Below, piece by piece: positions 13,568 to 19,797 of a DNA stretch of 19,797 nucleotides (positions are counted from its first letter, which is position 1; the number at the start of each line of letters is the position of its first letter). The position numbers and the translations under genes were made by a program. Under the pieces are notes generated by a model. That model saw only the letters and a list, made by a program, of their open reading frames with translations. It was not told where the DNA came from and did no database searches. The stretch covers positions 1 through 19,797 of the forward strand of contig CAZSBL010000056.1 of assembly GCA_964605205.1 (NCBI GenBank), in the 5' to 3' direction. Source of the DNA: JAWVYT01 sp964605205. GTDB lineage: Bacteria > Gemmatimonadota > Gemmatimonadetes > Longimicrobiales > RSA9.

Positions 13568-14461
13568 TTATCGATCGCGCGTGACGGCGAACCGTGCCAG
13601 CGCGGCCAGCGCCTCGCTCCGGATCCCGCCCGCTTCCAGCGCCCGCAGCGCCCGATCCACCTCCGCATCCGCCCGTCTGCGGGCCCCGTCGAGCCCTTCC
13701 AGCCCCGGGTACGTGGCCTTCTCCAGCTCCGTGTCCCGGCCGGCCGTCTTCCCGAGCACCGCCGTTTCGCCCGTCACGTCCAGGATATCATCCGCGATCT
13801 GGAACGCCAGCCCGAGGGCCTCTCCGTAGGTGCCCAGCGCGTCGCAGGTGGCCGGCCCGGCGCCCGCGGCGAGGCCGCCCAGCACGGGGGCCGCCGCAAG
13901 GAGTGCGCCCGTCTTCCGGCGGTGGATGGCCTCCAGCTCCTCCAACGTGACCGCCCGGCCTTCCGCTTCCAGGTCCAGCGCCTGGCCGCCCACCATGCCG
14001 CCCGCACCGGCCGCCCTGCACAGGGTGCCCACCAGTGAACGACGTACCCCGTCCTCCAGCTTCAGGTCCCGGCCGGCCTCGAGCGCCACCCGGGCCGCCA
14101 GGGGGATCAGCGCGGCGCCGACAAGCGTCGCCACAGCCTCTCCACAGGCCACGTGGGTGGCGGGCCGGCCCCGTCGGACGGCGTCGTCATCCATGCTCGG
14201 CAGGTCGTCGTGGATCAGCGAGTAGGTGTGGATCAGCTCCAGCGACGCGGCCAGCCGGTAGACCGCCGCCGGCGCGTCGTCTCGAAACGCCCGGTAGGCG
14301 GCCACGCAGAGGATCGGCCGGAGCCGCTTGCCGCCGGCCTCCAGCGCGTAGCGGGCCGCGTCGGCCAGCGGGCCGGTCTCCTCGCCCACCACCGCCAGGA
14401 GCGCCGCATCGATGGGCGCCCGGGCGCTGGCGAGATACGCCCGCAGCTCGGCGCCGTTCAC
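13568..14461 (-). CDS. ispA: Short-chain polyprenyl diphosphate synthase (farnesyl/geranylgeranyl type)
   Basis: A 297-residue all-helical prenyltransferase adding isopentenyl diphosphate to allylic diphosphates. GGKRLRP (43-49) binds diphosphate. The first Asp-rich motif is DDLPSMDDD (85-93) and the second is DDILD (224-228); RRKTG at 181-185 and GLAFQIADD before the second motif also fit. The YSLIHDD context (Y80, S81 before the first motif) matches bacterial IspA-type farnesyl diphosphate synthases, but exact chain length cannot be fixed by sequence alone. The start is GTG 14461, overlapping the xseB stop by 4 bases (GTGA). The xseB-ispA-dxs order is widespread in bacteria. Confidence 0.94.
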   Translation of the reverse strand: MNGAELRAYLASARAPIDAALLAVVGEETGPLADAARYALEAGGKRLRPILCVAAYRAFRDDAPAAVYRLAASLELIHTYSLIHDDLPSMDDDAVRRGRPATHVACGEAVATLVGAALIPLAARVALEAGRDLKLEDGVRRSLVGTLCRAAGAGGMVGGQALDLEAEGRAVTLEELEAIHRRKTGALLAAAPVLGGLAAGAGPATCDALGTYGEALGLAFQIADDILDVTGETAVLGKTAGRDTELEKATYPGLEGLDGARRRADAEVDRALRALEAGGIRSEALAALARFAVTRDR

Positions 14462-14691
14462 CCGTCTTCGGGCTGCGGCTCCACCGTCACTGCCCCGTCC
14501 ATCTCCACCACCAGCTTCTCGACCCGCAGCCGGCTGTCTTCGAGGAAGCCGTGGGCGGCACGGACGTGCCCGATCCCCTCTTCGAACAGCTCGAGCGCTT
14601 CCTGCAGCTCCAGCTCGTCACCCTCCAACCGCTCCACGATGGCCTCGAGACGCGTCAGCCGCTCCTCGAGCCCCAGCTCTCCGTCACTCAT
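14458..14691 (-). CDS. xseB: Exodeoxyribonuclease VII small subunit
   Basis: A 77-residue helical protein that assembles in several copies on XseA to make exonuclease VII, which degrades single-stranded DNA. LEERLTRLEAIVERLEGDELELQEALELFEEGI (8-40) is the family pattern (ERLE, G-D/E, L-x-E-ALxLFEEG) and is followed by a helix ending RVEKLV. ATG 14691 overlaps the end of xseA by 8 bases and has GGGAGGG just upstream; upstream open frame to 14877 is the shadow of xseA. Its end overlaps ispA. Confidence 0.94.
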   Translation of the reverse strand: MSDGELGLEERLTRLEAIVERLEGDELELQEALELFEEGIGHVRAAHGFLEDSRLRVEKLVVEMDGAVTVEPQPEDG

Positions 14692-15898
14692 CGCCCTCCC
14701 GCTCCGTTCCTTCCACCGTGCAGTCCACGCCACCGTCCGCCACCCGCAGCCGGAACCGGTCACCCTCCTGGAAATCGGCCACCCGCCGCAGGACCCGGCC
14801 ACCGGGGCCCAGCGCCACGGAGTAGCCCCGCTCGAGGGACGCCAGCGGCGAGAGCGCTTCGAGCTTGTCCATCCCACGGTGCAGACGCCGGGTCCGAGCC
14901 TCCATCAGCCGATGGACGCTCGACTCGAGGGCGGCGGCCAGGTCCTCCACCCGTCGCCGCTGGTCGGTGATCCGCCGCTCCGCCGCACGGCCGATCCGGC
15001 TCGCGGCCATACGCAGCTGCCCCCGCACGTCCTGCCGATCCGGGACCACCCGCTCCGCCGCCGCGGACGGGGTCGACACCCGCACGTCCGCCACCAGGTC
15101 GGCGATGGTGACATCGGTCTCGTGCCCCACCGCGCTCACCACGGGTACGGGACTGGCCACGATCGCCCGGGCCACTTCCTCCCGGTTGAACGCCCACAGG
15201 TCCTCCACCGACCCGCCGCCCCGGCCCACGATGACCACGTCCACGGCGCCGTGCTCCGTCAGGCGCGCCAGCGCGCCGGCGATCTCCCGCTCGGCGCCAT
15301 CGCCCTGGACCCTGGCGGGGCTCAGCACCACGGTGCACCACGGCGCCCGGGCCTCCATGACCCGGATCACGTCGTGGACGGCGGCGCCCACGGGCGAGGT
15401 GACCACGCCCACCCGGCGGGGAAAGCGGGGCAGCGGGCGCTTGCGGGCCGGGTCCATCAACCCCTCGGACTCGAGGGTACGACGCAGCTTCTCGAACGCC
15501 AGCCGCCAGAGCCCGCCCGCGTCGCTGGCCTCCACCTCCCGGACGATGAGCTGGTAGTCGCCCCGGGGCTCGTACAGGCTCACCGTGCCGAAGGCGCGCA
15601 CGGCCATCCCCTCCTCCGGGTCCGTGGGCAGCCGCCGGGCGTCGCCGGCGAAGAGGACGCACCGCAGCTGGGCGTCGGAGTCCTTCAGGGTGAAGTAGCA
15701 GTGTCCGGCGGCCGAGCGCTTCCAGTTGCTCACCTCGCCGGCCACCCACAGCGCCGGCAGCGACTGGTCCAGGATCTCCCGGACCAGCCGGTTCAGGGTG
15801 CTGACGCTGTAGGTGGTCCGCGGCGAGTCGCCCTCCCCTTCCGGACGGGTCTGGCGCTCCGCCTCGGCCGCGGCGAACAGGTCCAGCGGACCGGTCAC
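14684..15898 (-). CDS. xseA: Exodeoxyribonuclease VII large subunit
   Basis: A 404-residue catalytic subunit of exonuclease VII. After a variable head, YSVSTLNRLVREILDQ (30-45) opens the OB-fold domain, with LWVAGEVSNWKRSAAGHCYFTLKD (50-73). The catalytic domain has RVGVVTSPVGAAVHD (162-176), VVIVGRGGGSVEDLWAFN (221-238), VSAVGHETDVTIAD (254-267) and DVRVSTPSAAAE (271-282). Helical C-terminal segments follow and end with LERGYSVAL. It is somewhat shorter than E. coli XseA (456), within the usual bacterial range. GTG 15898 overlaps the folD stop by 4 bases (GTGA). Confidence 0.96.
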   Translation of the reverse strand: MTGPLDLFAAAEAERQTRPEGEGDSPRTTYSVSTLNRLVREILDQSLPALWVAGEVSNWKRSAAGHCYFTLKDSDAQLRCVLFAGDARRLPTDPEEGMAVRAFGTVSLYEPRGDYQLIVREVEASDAGGLWRLAFEKLRRTLESEGLMDPARKRPLPRFPRRVGVVTSPVGAAVHDVIRVMEARAPWCTVVLSPARVQGDGAEREIAGALARLTEHGAVDVVIVGRGGGSVEDLWAFNREEVARAIVASPVPVVSAVGHETDVTIADLVADVRVSTPSAAAERVVPDRQDVRGQLRMAASRIGRAAERRITDQRRRVEDLAAALESSVHRLMEARTRRLHRGMDKLEALSPLASLERGYSVALGPGGRVLRRVADFQEGDRFRLRVADGGVDCTVEGTEREGDE

Positions 15899-16794
15899 GC
15901 CCCGGCGCCCACCCCGGCCGCCCGCCGGGCCGCTTGAAGGGTGTTCTGCATCAGCATGGTGATGGTCATCGGCCCGACGCCGCCCGGCACCGGCGAGATC
16001 GCCTCGGCCACCTCGCTGACACCGTCGAAGTCCACGTCACCGACCCACTTGTAGCCGCGGTCATCGGTGGGGTCATCCACCTTGTTCGAGCCCACGTCGA
16101 TAACCACCACGCCTTCCTTCACCATGTCCTTCGTCACCGTGTTCGGGCGCCCCACGGCCGCCACCACGATGTCGGCCTCGCGGGTGGCCGCGCCCAGGTC
16201 CGCCGTGCGGCTGTGGGCCACCGTCACCGTGGCGTTCCCGCCCCGGGCCTTCCGGAGCAGCAGCAGCGCCAGCGGCTTCCCCACGATGTTCGACCGGCCC
16301 ACGATCACCACGTGCTTCCCCGACGGGTCGTACCCGTTGCGCACCAGCATCTCCACGATCCCGGCCGGCGTGCACGGCGCCAGGACTTCCGGGTCTCCGA
16401 TGGAGAGGCGACCCACGTTCACCGGGTGGAACCCGTCCACATCCTTTTCCGGGTCGATGGTCCGGATGATCTCGTCTTCATCGATCTGGTCCGGGAGCGG
16501 GAGCTGGACCAGGATCCCGTGGATCTCCGGATCCGCGTTCAGCCCCTCCACCACGCCCAGCAGCTCCTCGTGGGGCGTGTCGCCCGGGAGCGTGATCTGC
16601 CGGGAGTTGAACCCCGCCTTGTCGGCGGCCTTCCCCTTCATCCGCACGTACTGCTCGCTCGCCGGGTCGGCGCCTACCAGTACCGTGGCGAGGCCCGGCT
16701 TCACACCCGTCTCCGCGTGGAGCGCTTCGGCGCCCTCCCGGATCTCCTCCCGCATCTCGTTCGCCAGTTCTCGCCCATCGATGATCTTCGCCAT
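15895..16794 (-). CDS. folD: Bifunctional methylenetetrahydrofolate dehydrogenase/cyclohydrolase
   Basis: A 299-residue enzyme that oxidises 5,10-methylene-THF with NADP and hydrolyses methenyl-THF to 10-formyl-THF. Catalytic YVRMKGKAADKAGF (49-62) contains Y49 and K53, the Lys aligning with the essential Lys of the family. Also present are ILVQLPLP (94-101), DPEKDVDGFHPVNVGRL (114-130), APCTPAGI (139-146), the NADP loop VGRSNIVGKPLALLLL (165-180), VDVGSN-like residues and PVPGGVGPMTITMLMQNT near the end. ATG 16794 has GGAAGGGA about 7 bases upstream. It heads the folD-xseA-xseB-ispA-dxs-nadK operon; the 188 bases before it carry repeats and probably its promoter, which I cannot place. Confidence 0.96.
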   Translation of the reverse strand: MAKIIDGRELANEMREEIREGAEALHAETGVKPGLATVLVGADPASEQYVRMKGKAADKAGFNSRQITLPGDTPHEELLGVVEGLNADPEIHGILVQLPLPDQIDEDEIIRTIDPEKDVDGFHPVNVGRLSIGDPEVLAPCTPAGIVEMLVRNGYDPSGKHVVIVGRSNIVGKPLALLLLRKARGGNATVTVAHSRTADLGAATREADIVVAAVGRPNTVTKDMVKEGVVVIDVGSNKVDDPTDDRGYKWVGDVDFDGVSEVAEAISPVPGGVGPMTITMLMQNTLQAARRAAGVGAGA

Positions 16795-16845
16795 GCTCTA
16801 TCCCTTCCGGCCACGCTCTCACCGCGACGGTGTTCCGTGGCTGCT

Positions 16846-16869
16846 GGTTGTCGGTTGTCGGTTGTCGGT
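16846..16869. repeat. Tandem 7-bp repeat upstream of folD
   Basis: GGTTGTC occurs three times head to tail (16846-16852, 16853-16859, 16860-16866), followed by a partial GGT. It lies in the folD leader region. Similar GTTGTCGG runs are familiar from intergenic repeats of several high-GC phyla, from general recollection. Confidence 0.85.
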
Positions 16870-16897
16870 GCCTCGTCTTCCCTGCAGCAAACAGCTC

Positions 16898-16940
16898 AAC
16901 ACGGAGTCACGGAACGGGCGCATTTCCGCGCTTCCGTGTT
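16898..16940. repeat. Nested inverted repeat in the rny-folD gap
   Basis: AACACGGA (16898-16905) pairs with TCCGTGTT (16933-16940). Inside, CGGAA (16910-16914) pairs with TTCCG (16924-16928), leaving a 9-base loop. CACGGAGTCACGGA resembles dispersed intergenic repeats seen in various bacterial phyla. It could also act as the rny terminator, but no T-run follows. Confidence 0.6.
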
Positions 16941-16982
16941 CAATAGTGGGGCTCCCGCCCGGCAAAAGAAACCATCTGGTCC

Positions 16983-18536
16983 TCAGCGGGCAAAGTCCAC
17001 GGCCCGGGTCTCCCGGATCACCACTACCTTGATCTGCCCCGGGTACTGGAGTTCCTCCTCCAGGGTGCGGGCGATCGTCTCGCTCAGTACCGCCATGTCG
17101 TGGTCGCGGGCCTTGTCCGGATCGACCATGACCCGGACCTCGCGGCCCGCCTGGATCGCGAAGCAGCGCTCCACGCCATCGAACCCCTTGGCGATCTCCT
17201 CGAGCTTCTCCAGCCGCTTCACGTACGTCTCGAACATCTCCCGCCTCGCCCCGGGGCGTGCCCCGCTGATGGCGTCGCCGGCGGTGACGAGGAACGTCTC
17301 CGGGTAGCGGTGCGGCTCCTCGTCGTGGTGCGCCTTGATGGCGTTGAGCACCGGGTCGGGCTCGCCGTGGCGCTTGCACAGGTCGTAGCCGAGCTCCACG
17401 TGGGTACCCTCATGCTCGTGGGTGAGCCCCTTGCCCACGTCGTGGAGGAGGCCCATCCGCTTGGCCATCTGGGCGTCGAGATCCATCTCCAGCGCCATGT
17501 TCCCGGCCAGGAGCGCCACCTCCTTGGAGTGGAGCAGCTGGTTCTGGCCGTACGACGTGCGGAACTTGAGCCGCCCCAGGACCCGCACGATCTCGTCGGC
17601 CACGCCGTGGATGCCCAGGTCGTAGAGAACTTCCTCGGCGGCCTTGATCATGGACTGCTCCACCTCGTCCCGGCTCTTCGCCACCAGCTCCTCGATCCGG
17701 CCGGGATGGATCCGGCCGTCGGCCACGAGCTTCTCCATGGCGATCCGGCCCACCTCACGGCGGATCGGGTCGAAGCCGGAGAGGATCACGGCTTCGGGCG
17801 TGTCATCGATGATGACGTCGATGCCGGTCTCCTGCTCGAACGCCCGGATGTTCCGACCCTCACGGCCGATGATCCGGCCCTTCATCTCATCCGACGGCAG
17901 CTGGACCACGCTCACGACGCTCTCGGCGGTATGATCGGCGGCGATCCGCTGGATGGCCAGGCCGATGATGTTCTTCGCCTCGCGCTCGCCCTCGCGCCGT
18001 GCCGTTTCCTTGATCTCGCGGACCGTGTTCGACGCCTCCGTCCGGGCCTCATCCTCGAGACGGCTGATCAGCTCCCTCTTCGCGTCATCCGCAGACATGC
18101 CGGCCAGCGCCTCGAGCCTCTTGCGAGCGCCCTGCTCCTGCTCCCGGACCGCTTCCTCCGCCTCATCCAGCTCACGCTGCCGCTGATCCAGCGCCTCCTC
18201 CCGCTCCGCCAGAAGCCGCTCCCGCTCCTCCAGGTTGTCGAACTTCCGGTCCAGGTTCGCCCGGCGCTCGTCGGCACGGGCCTCCGCCCGCTCCAGCTCT
18301 TCCCGTCGACGACCCTCCTCCTTCTCCCACTCCTCCCGGATCTGGACCGCCTTCTCGCGGCCCTCGAGCTCCGCGTCGCGGCGCAGCCGCTGCGCGTCTT
18401 CCTTCGCGGTCTCCAGGATGCGGTCCGCTTCCTCCTGCGCGCCGCTGCGGGCTTTGCGCCGGAGGAGCCGATCGCCGATCCAGCCCAGCAACAGGCCGGC
18501 AACGGCGGCGGTGGCCACCAAGATCAGGTTGTCCAT
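16983..18536 (-). CDS. rny: Ribonuclease Y
   Basis: A 517-residue membrane-anchored endoribonuclease that starts mRNA decay. A transmembrane helix (residues 3-22) is followed by a basic stop-transfer stretch (DRLLRRKAR), then a long Glu/Arg-rich coiled coil (about 33-190). The KH domain has LPSDEMKGRIIGREGRNIRA (213-232, GREG loop 224-227), ending near 275. The HD domain carries H336 (LLHSKEV), H365-D366 in MGLLHDVGKG (361-370), H404 and D405 in KAHHDEE. The C-terminus ends PGQIKVVVIRE, as in other RNase Y proteins. ATG 18536 has GGAG about 8 bases upstream. The length is the usual 510-520. It follows zapA after 118 bases of hairpin-rich sequence, a frequent gene order. Confidence 0.97.
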   Translation of the reverse strand: MDNLILVATAAVAGLLLGWIGDRLLRRKARSGAQEEADRILETAKEDAQRLRRDAELEGREKAVQIREEWEKEEGRRREELERAEARADERRANLDRKFDNLEERERLLAEREEALDQRQRELDEAEEAVREQEQGARKRLEALAGMSADDAKRELISRLEDEARTEASNTVREIKETARREGEREAKNIIGLAIQRIAADHTAESVVSVVQLPSDEMKGRIIGREGRNIRAFEQETGIDVIIDDTPEAVILSGFDPIRREVGRIAMEKLVADGRIHPGRIEELVAKSRDEVEQSMIKAAEEVLYDLGIHGVADEIVRVLGRLKFRTSYGQNQLLHSKEVALLAGNMALEMDLDAQMAKRMGLLHDVGKGLTHEHEGTHVELGYDLCKRHGEPDPVLNAIKAHHDEEPHRYPETFLVTAGDAISGARPGARREMFETYVKRLEKLEEIAKGFDGVERCFAIQAGREVRVMVDPDKARDHDMAVLSETIARTLEEELQYPGQIKVVVIRETRAVDFAR

Positions 18537-18553
18537 ATGGACGACTCCAAAGA

Positions 18554-18570
18554 AAGGCGCGTAGCGCCTT
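18554..18570 (-). other. Hairpin immediately before the rny ribosome-binding site
   Basis: AAGGCGC (18554-18560) and GCGCCTT (18564-18570) form a 7-bp stem with a 3-base loop. On the minus strand the stem runs into CTTTCTTT and then GGAG of the rny ribosome-binding site. It looks like a weak terminator or attenuator, or a structure for transcript processing or stability. Confidence 0.5.
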
Positions 18571-18588
18571 GGAAGGCAGCACGATAAA

Positions 18589-18633
18589 CCGCCCGGAGCT
18601 CCGCTCCCGGCGGGCCGGCAGGCTCGCTGCCGG
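18589..18633 (-). terminator. Paired hairpins after zapA
   Basis: The first hairpin after the zapA stop is CCGGCAG (18615-18621) with CTGCCGG (18627-18633), a 7-bp stem with a 5-base loop. The next has CCGCC-C-GGAGC (18589-18599) pairing with GCTCC-C-GGCGG (18603-18613) across one C-C mismatch. Together they may slow or end transcription from the pheT/zapA operon. No T-run follows, so read-through into rny is possible. Confidence 0.45.
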
Positions 18634-18654
18634 TGTGGCGAAAGCTAGGCCCGG

Positions 18655-18972
18655 TCAGTCGCCCGATGCAAGGTCGGATGCCGCCGCCTTCCGCTCGATC
18701 TCGGTGAGCAGCCGGGCAGACCGCTCGGCGAGGGCCTGCCGGACGGTCTCGGCCTCCTCCCGGGCCTGGAAGAGCTGGTCGGCCAGCGCCATGGCGGCCA
18801 GGATCGCCGCCTTGTGGGCCTCCACCAGGCGCCCCTGAGACATGATCTCATCGATGGTCTCGTTCACGTACCGGGCGCACTCCCGCGTGTACGCCTCAGA
18901 CGTCTCCGACCGGATGGTGTACTCGTCGCCGGCGATCTCGACCCGGGTCACCGTGCGCGGCTCGTCGCTCAC
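18655..18972 (-). CDS. zapA: Cell division protein ZapA
   Basis: A 105-residue cytosolic protein that cross-links FtsZ filaments in the division ring. RVEIAGDEYTIRSETSEAY (10-28) is the N-terminal beta hairpin. VNETIDEI (36-43) and AAILAAMALADQLFQAREEAE (55-75) are the conserved helices leading to the dimer/tetramer coiled coil, which continues to about 95. Length is typical (90-110). GTG 18972 overlaps the preceding gene's TGA in a GTGA arrangement, with GGAGGAG just upstream. Confidence 0.92.
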   Translation of the reverse strand: MSDEPRTVTRVEIAGDEYTIRSETSEAYTRECARYVNETIDEIMSQGRLVEAHKAAILAAMALADQLFQAREEAETVRQALAERSARLLTEIERKAAASDLASGD

Positions 18973-19280
18973 ATCTCCTCCCGGAGGAAGTCGAACCGGG
19001 CCACCAGCCGGCGGATCCGGTCCTGGGCGGCCACCATCCGGCGCCGCAGCTCCTCGTTCTCCGTTTCCAGCGTACGCATCCCTTCGCGCAGCTTCATCGG
19101 GTCGAGGGCCCCGCTGCTCATGTCTCGCAGCGTCTTCTTGAGCTCGGCGTTCTTCTCCTCGGCGGCCTCGGCCCGAGCCCGGTAGCCCGCGAGCCGGTCC
19201 AGCATGTCGCGCACCGACGCCTCGAGCTGGACGAAGTCGTCCGGCAGCCCGTTCGTCTGTGCGTCACCGTCGTTCGACAC
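18969..19280 (-). CDS. ZapB-like coiled-coil protein
   Basis: A 103-residue, highly charged, almost entirely helical protein. Residues about 14-52 (FVQLEASVRDMLDRL, ARAEAAEEKNAELKKTL) and 62-100 (MKLREGMRTLETENEELRRR, DRIRRLVARFDFLREE) show heptads, with a break at MSSGALDP (54-61). The ending VARFDFLREE resembles small ZapB-type proteins encoded beside zapA in many genomes, so a role in the division ring with ZapA is likely but unproven. GTG 19280 is supported by AAGGA 8 bases upstream and overlaps pheT by 17 bases; the 3' end overlaps zapA by 4. The pheT-coiled coil-zapA order implies one transcript. Confidence 0.8.
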   Translation of the reverse strand: MSNDGDAQTNGLPDDFVQLEASVRDMLDRLAGYRARAEAAEEKNAELKKTLRDMSSGALDPMKLREGMRTLETENEELRRRMVAAQDRIRRLVARFDFLREEM

Positions 19281-19797
19281 CGTACCCGTCCTTCAGCCGG
19301 TCGAGAATCCGGTCGACCGCCTCGTCGACCTCCGCATCCTTCAAGGTACGCTCCGGGTGACGGAACACCAGCCGGTAGGCGATGCTCCGCACGTTCGCTT
19401 CCACGCCCTTCCCCGTGTAGAGATCGAACACCTCCAGCGCCTCCAGGAGCGGACCGGCCGCGTCCCGGATCGTGCTGGCCACCTCGGCGGCCGGCAGCGA
19501 TTCCGGCACCAGCAGCGCCAGGTCGCGATCGATGGCCGGCTGCGTCGGGAGCGGAGCGAGCGCCGGACGCTCGCCCCGGGTCATGACGTCGGTGAGCCGC
19601 AGCTCCAGGACGAAGGCCGGCCCGGCCCAGGCCGGTGCGTCGATGGCGACCTCGGCCACCCGCCCCGCCACGCCCACCAGCGCGTCGCCCCGGCGAATGC
19701 CCAGCCCGGTTCCGGGCGCCAGCACCCCGTCCAGCACGAGCGTCCCGGGGTCGGCATCGGCCAGGGGTGTCACCGTGCCGCCGCCGACCACCTCGAT
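19264..19797 (-). CDS. pheT: Phenylalanyl-tRNA synthetase beta subunit, C-terminal part
   Basis: The last 177 residues of PheT; the 5' three quarters lie beyond the right edge. The frame is open to the last base. The first about 80 residues (VGVAGRVAEVAIDAPAW, VFVLEL-like AFVLELRLTDV) match the end of the B3/B4-like and synthetase-core region. From about 85 to the end is the ferredoxin-fold anticodon-binding domain (FDX-ACB): PTQPAIDRDLALLVPESLPAAEV, LLEALEVFDLYTGKGV, RSIAYRLVFRHPERTLKDAEV and a final helix VDRILDRLKDGYG. PheT forms an alpha2/beta2 enzyme with PheS charging tRNA-Phe. It heads, within this window, the coiled coil/zapA/rny group. Confidence 0.93.
   Translation of the reverse strand: MEVVGGGTVTPLADADPGTLVLDGVLAPGTGLGIRRGDALVGVAGRVAEVAIDAPAWAGPAFVLELRLTDVMTRGERPALAPLPTQPAIDRDLALLVPESLPAAEVASTIRDAAGPLLEALEVFDLYTGKGVEANVRSIAYRLVFRHPERTLKDAEVDEAVDRILDRLKDGYGVERR

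Noticed and set aside
11572..13584. Long plus-strand open frame (670 codons) opposite dxs and nadK
   Set aside because: Shadow of dxs; composition is His/Arg/Asp/Val-biased with no family motif, and dxs is unmistakable.
14153..15937. Long plus-strand open frame (594 codons) opposite xseA, xseB and ispA
   Set aside because: It spans three well-conserved minus-strand genes and has shadow-type composition.
17100..18587. Plus-strand open frame (495 codons) opposite rny
   Set aside because: Its Leu/His/Pro-rich sequence mirrors the Glu/Arg coiled coil of RNase Y; no independent support.
18537..18654. 6S RNA downstream of zapA
   Set aside because: The gap is only 118 bases, shorter than typical 6S RNA (about 180), and lacks the long rod with a central bubble.

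Overview
The window is a high-GC bacterial chromosome segment that is almost entirely coding. Nearly all genes lie on the minus strand; greA is the only clear plus-strand gene. The mix of conserved housekeeping genes (pheT, zapA, rny, folD, xseAB, ispA, dxs, nadK, recN), short lipoproteins, frequent GTG starts, 4-base start/stop overlaps and an archaeal-type class I aldolase would fit Gemmatimonadota or a related high-GC phylum. No rRNA or taxonomic marker is present, so this placement is an inference from protein style and gene order.

Reading in the direction of transcription (right to left), the right third starts with the 3' end of pheT. It overlaps a ZapB-like coiled-coil gene, which overlaps zapA. 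After a hairpin-rich 118-base gap comes rny (RNase Y). A 188-base gap with short tandem and inverted repeats precedes a tightly packed operon: folD, xseA, xseB, ispA, dxs and nadK, most with overlapping starts and stops. This combines one-carbon metabolism, exonuclease VII, the entry to isoprenoid synthesis and NADP supply. recN follows with its own apparent promoter.

The middle (about 6.3-8.9 kb) is accessory. It holds a lipocalin-like lipoprotein, then a 285-residue lipoprotein with a Cys-containing hydrophobic C-terminus, translationally coupled to a small three-helix membrane protein. Next come tRNA-Gly(GCC) and tRNA-Cys(GCA), behind a promoter and a 16-bp triple tandem repeat, then a membrane protein with two arrestin-like domains and a 75-residue unknown protein.

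The left part has greA diverging from a sugar-phosphate operon: a shortened transketolase C-terminal half, class I fructose-bisphosphate aldolase, rpiA and rpe. A 3'-truncated AbiEi-like/DUF559 gene runs off the left edge. The points most worth a second look are the lipoprotein/three-helix pair (architecture like a bacteriocin precursor plus partner), the transketolase lacking its catalytic-Glu region, and the apparently leaderless promoters of greA and recN. No mobile element, CRISPR array or complete defence island was seen.
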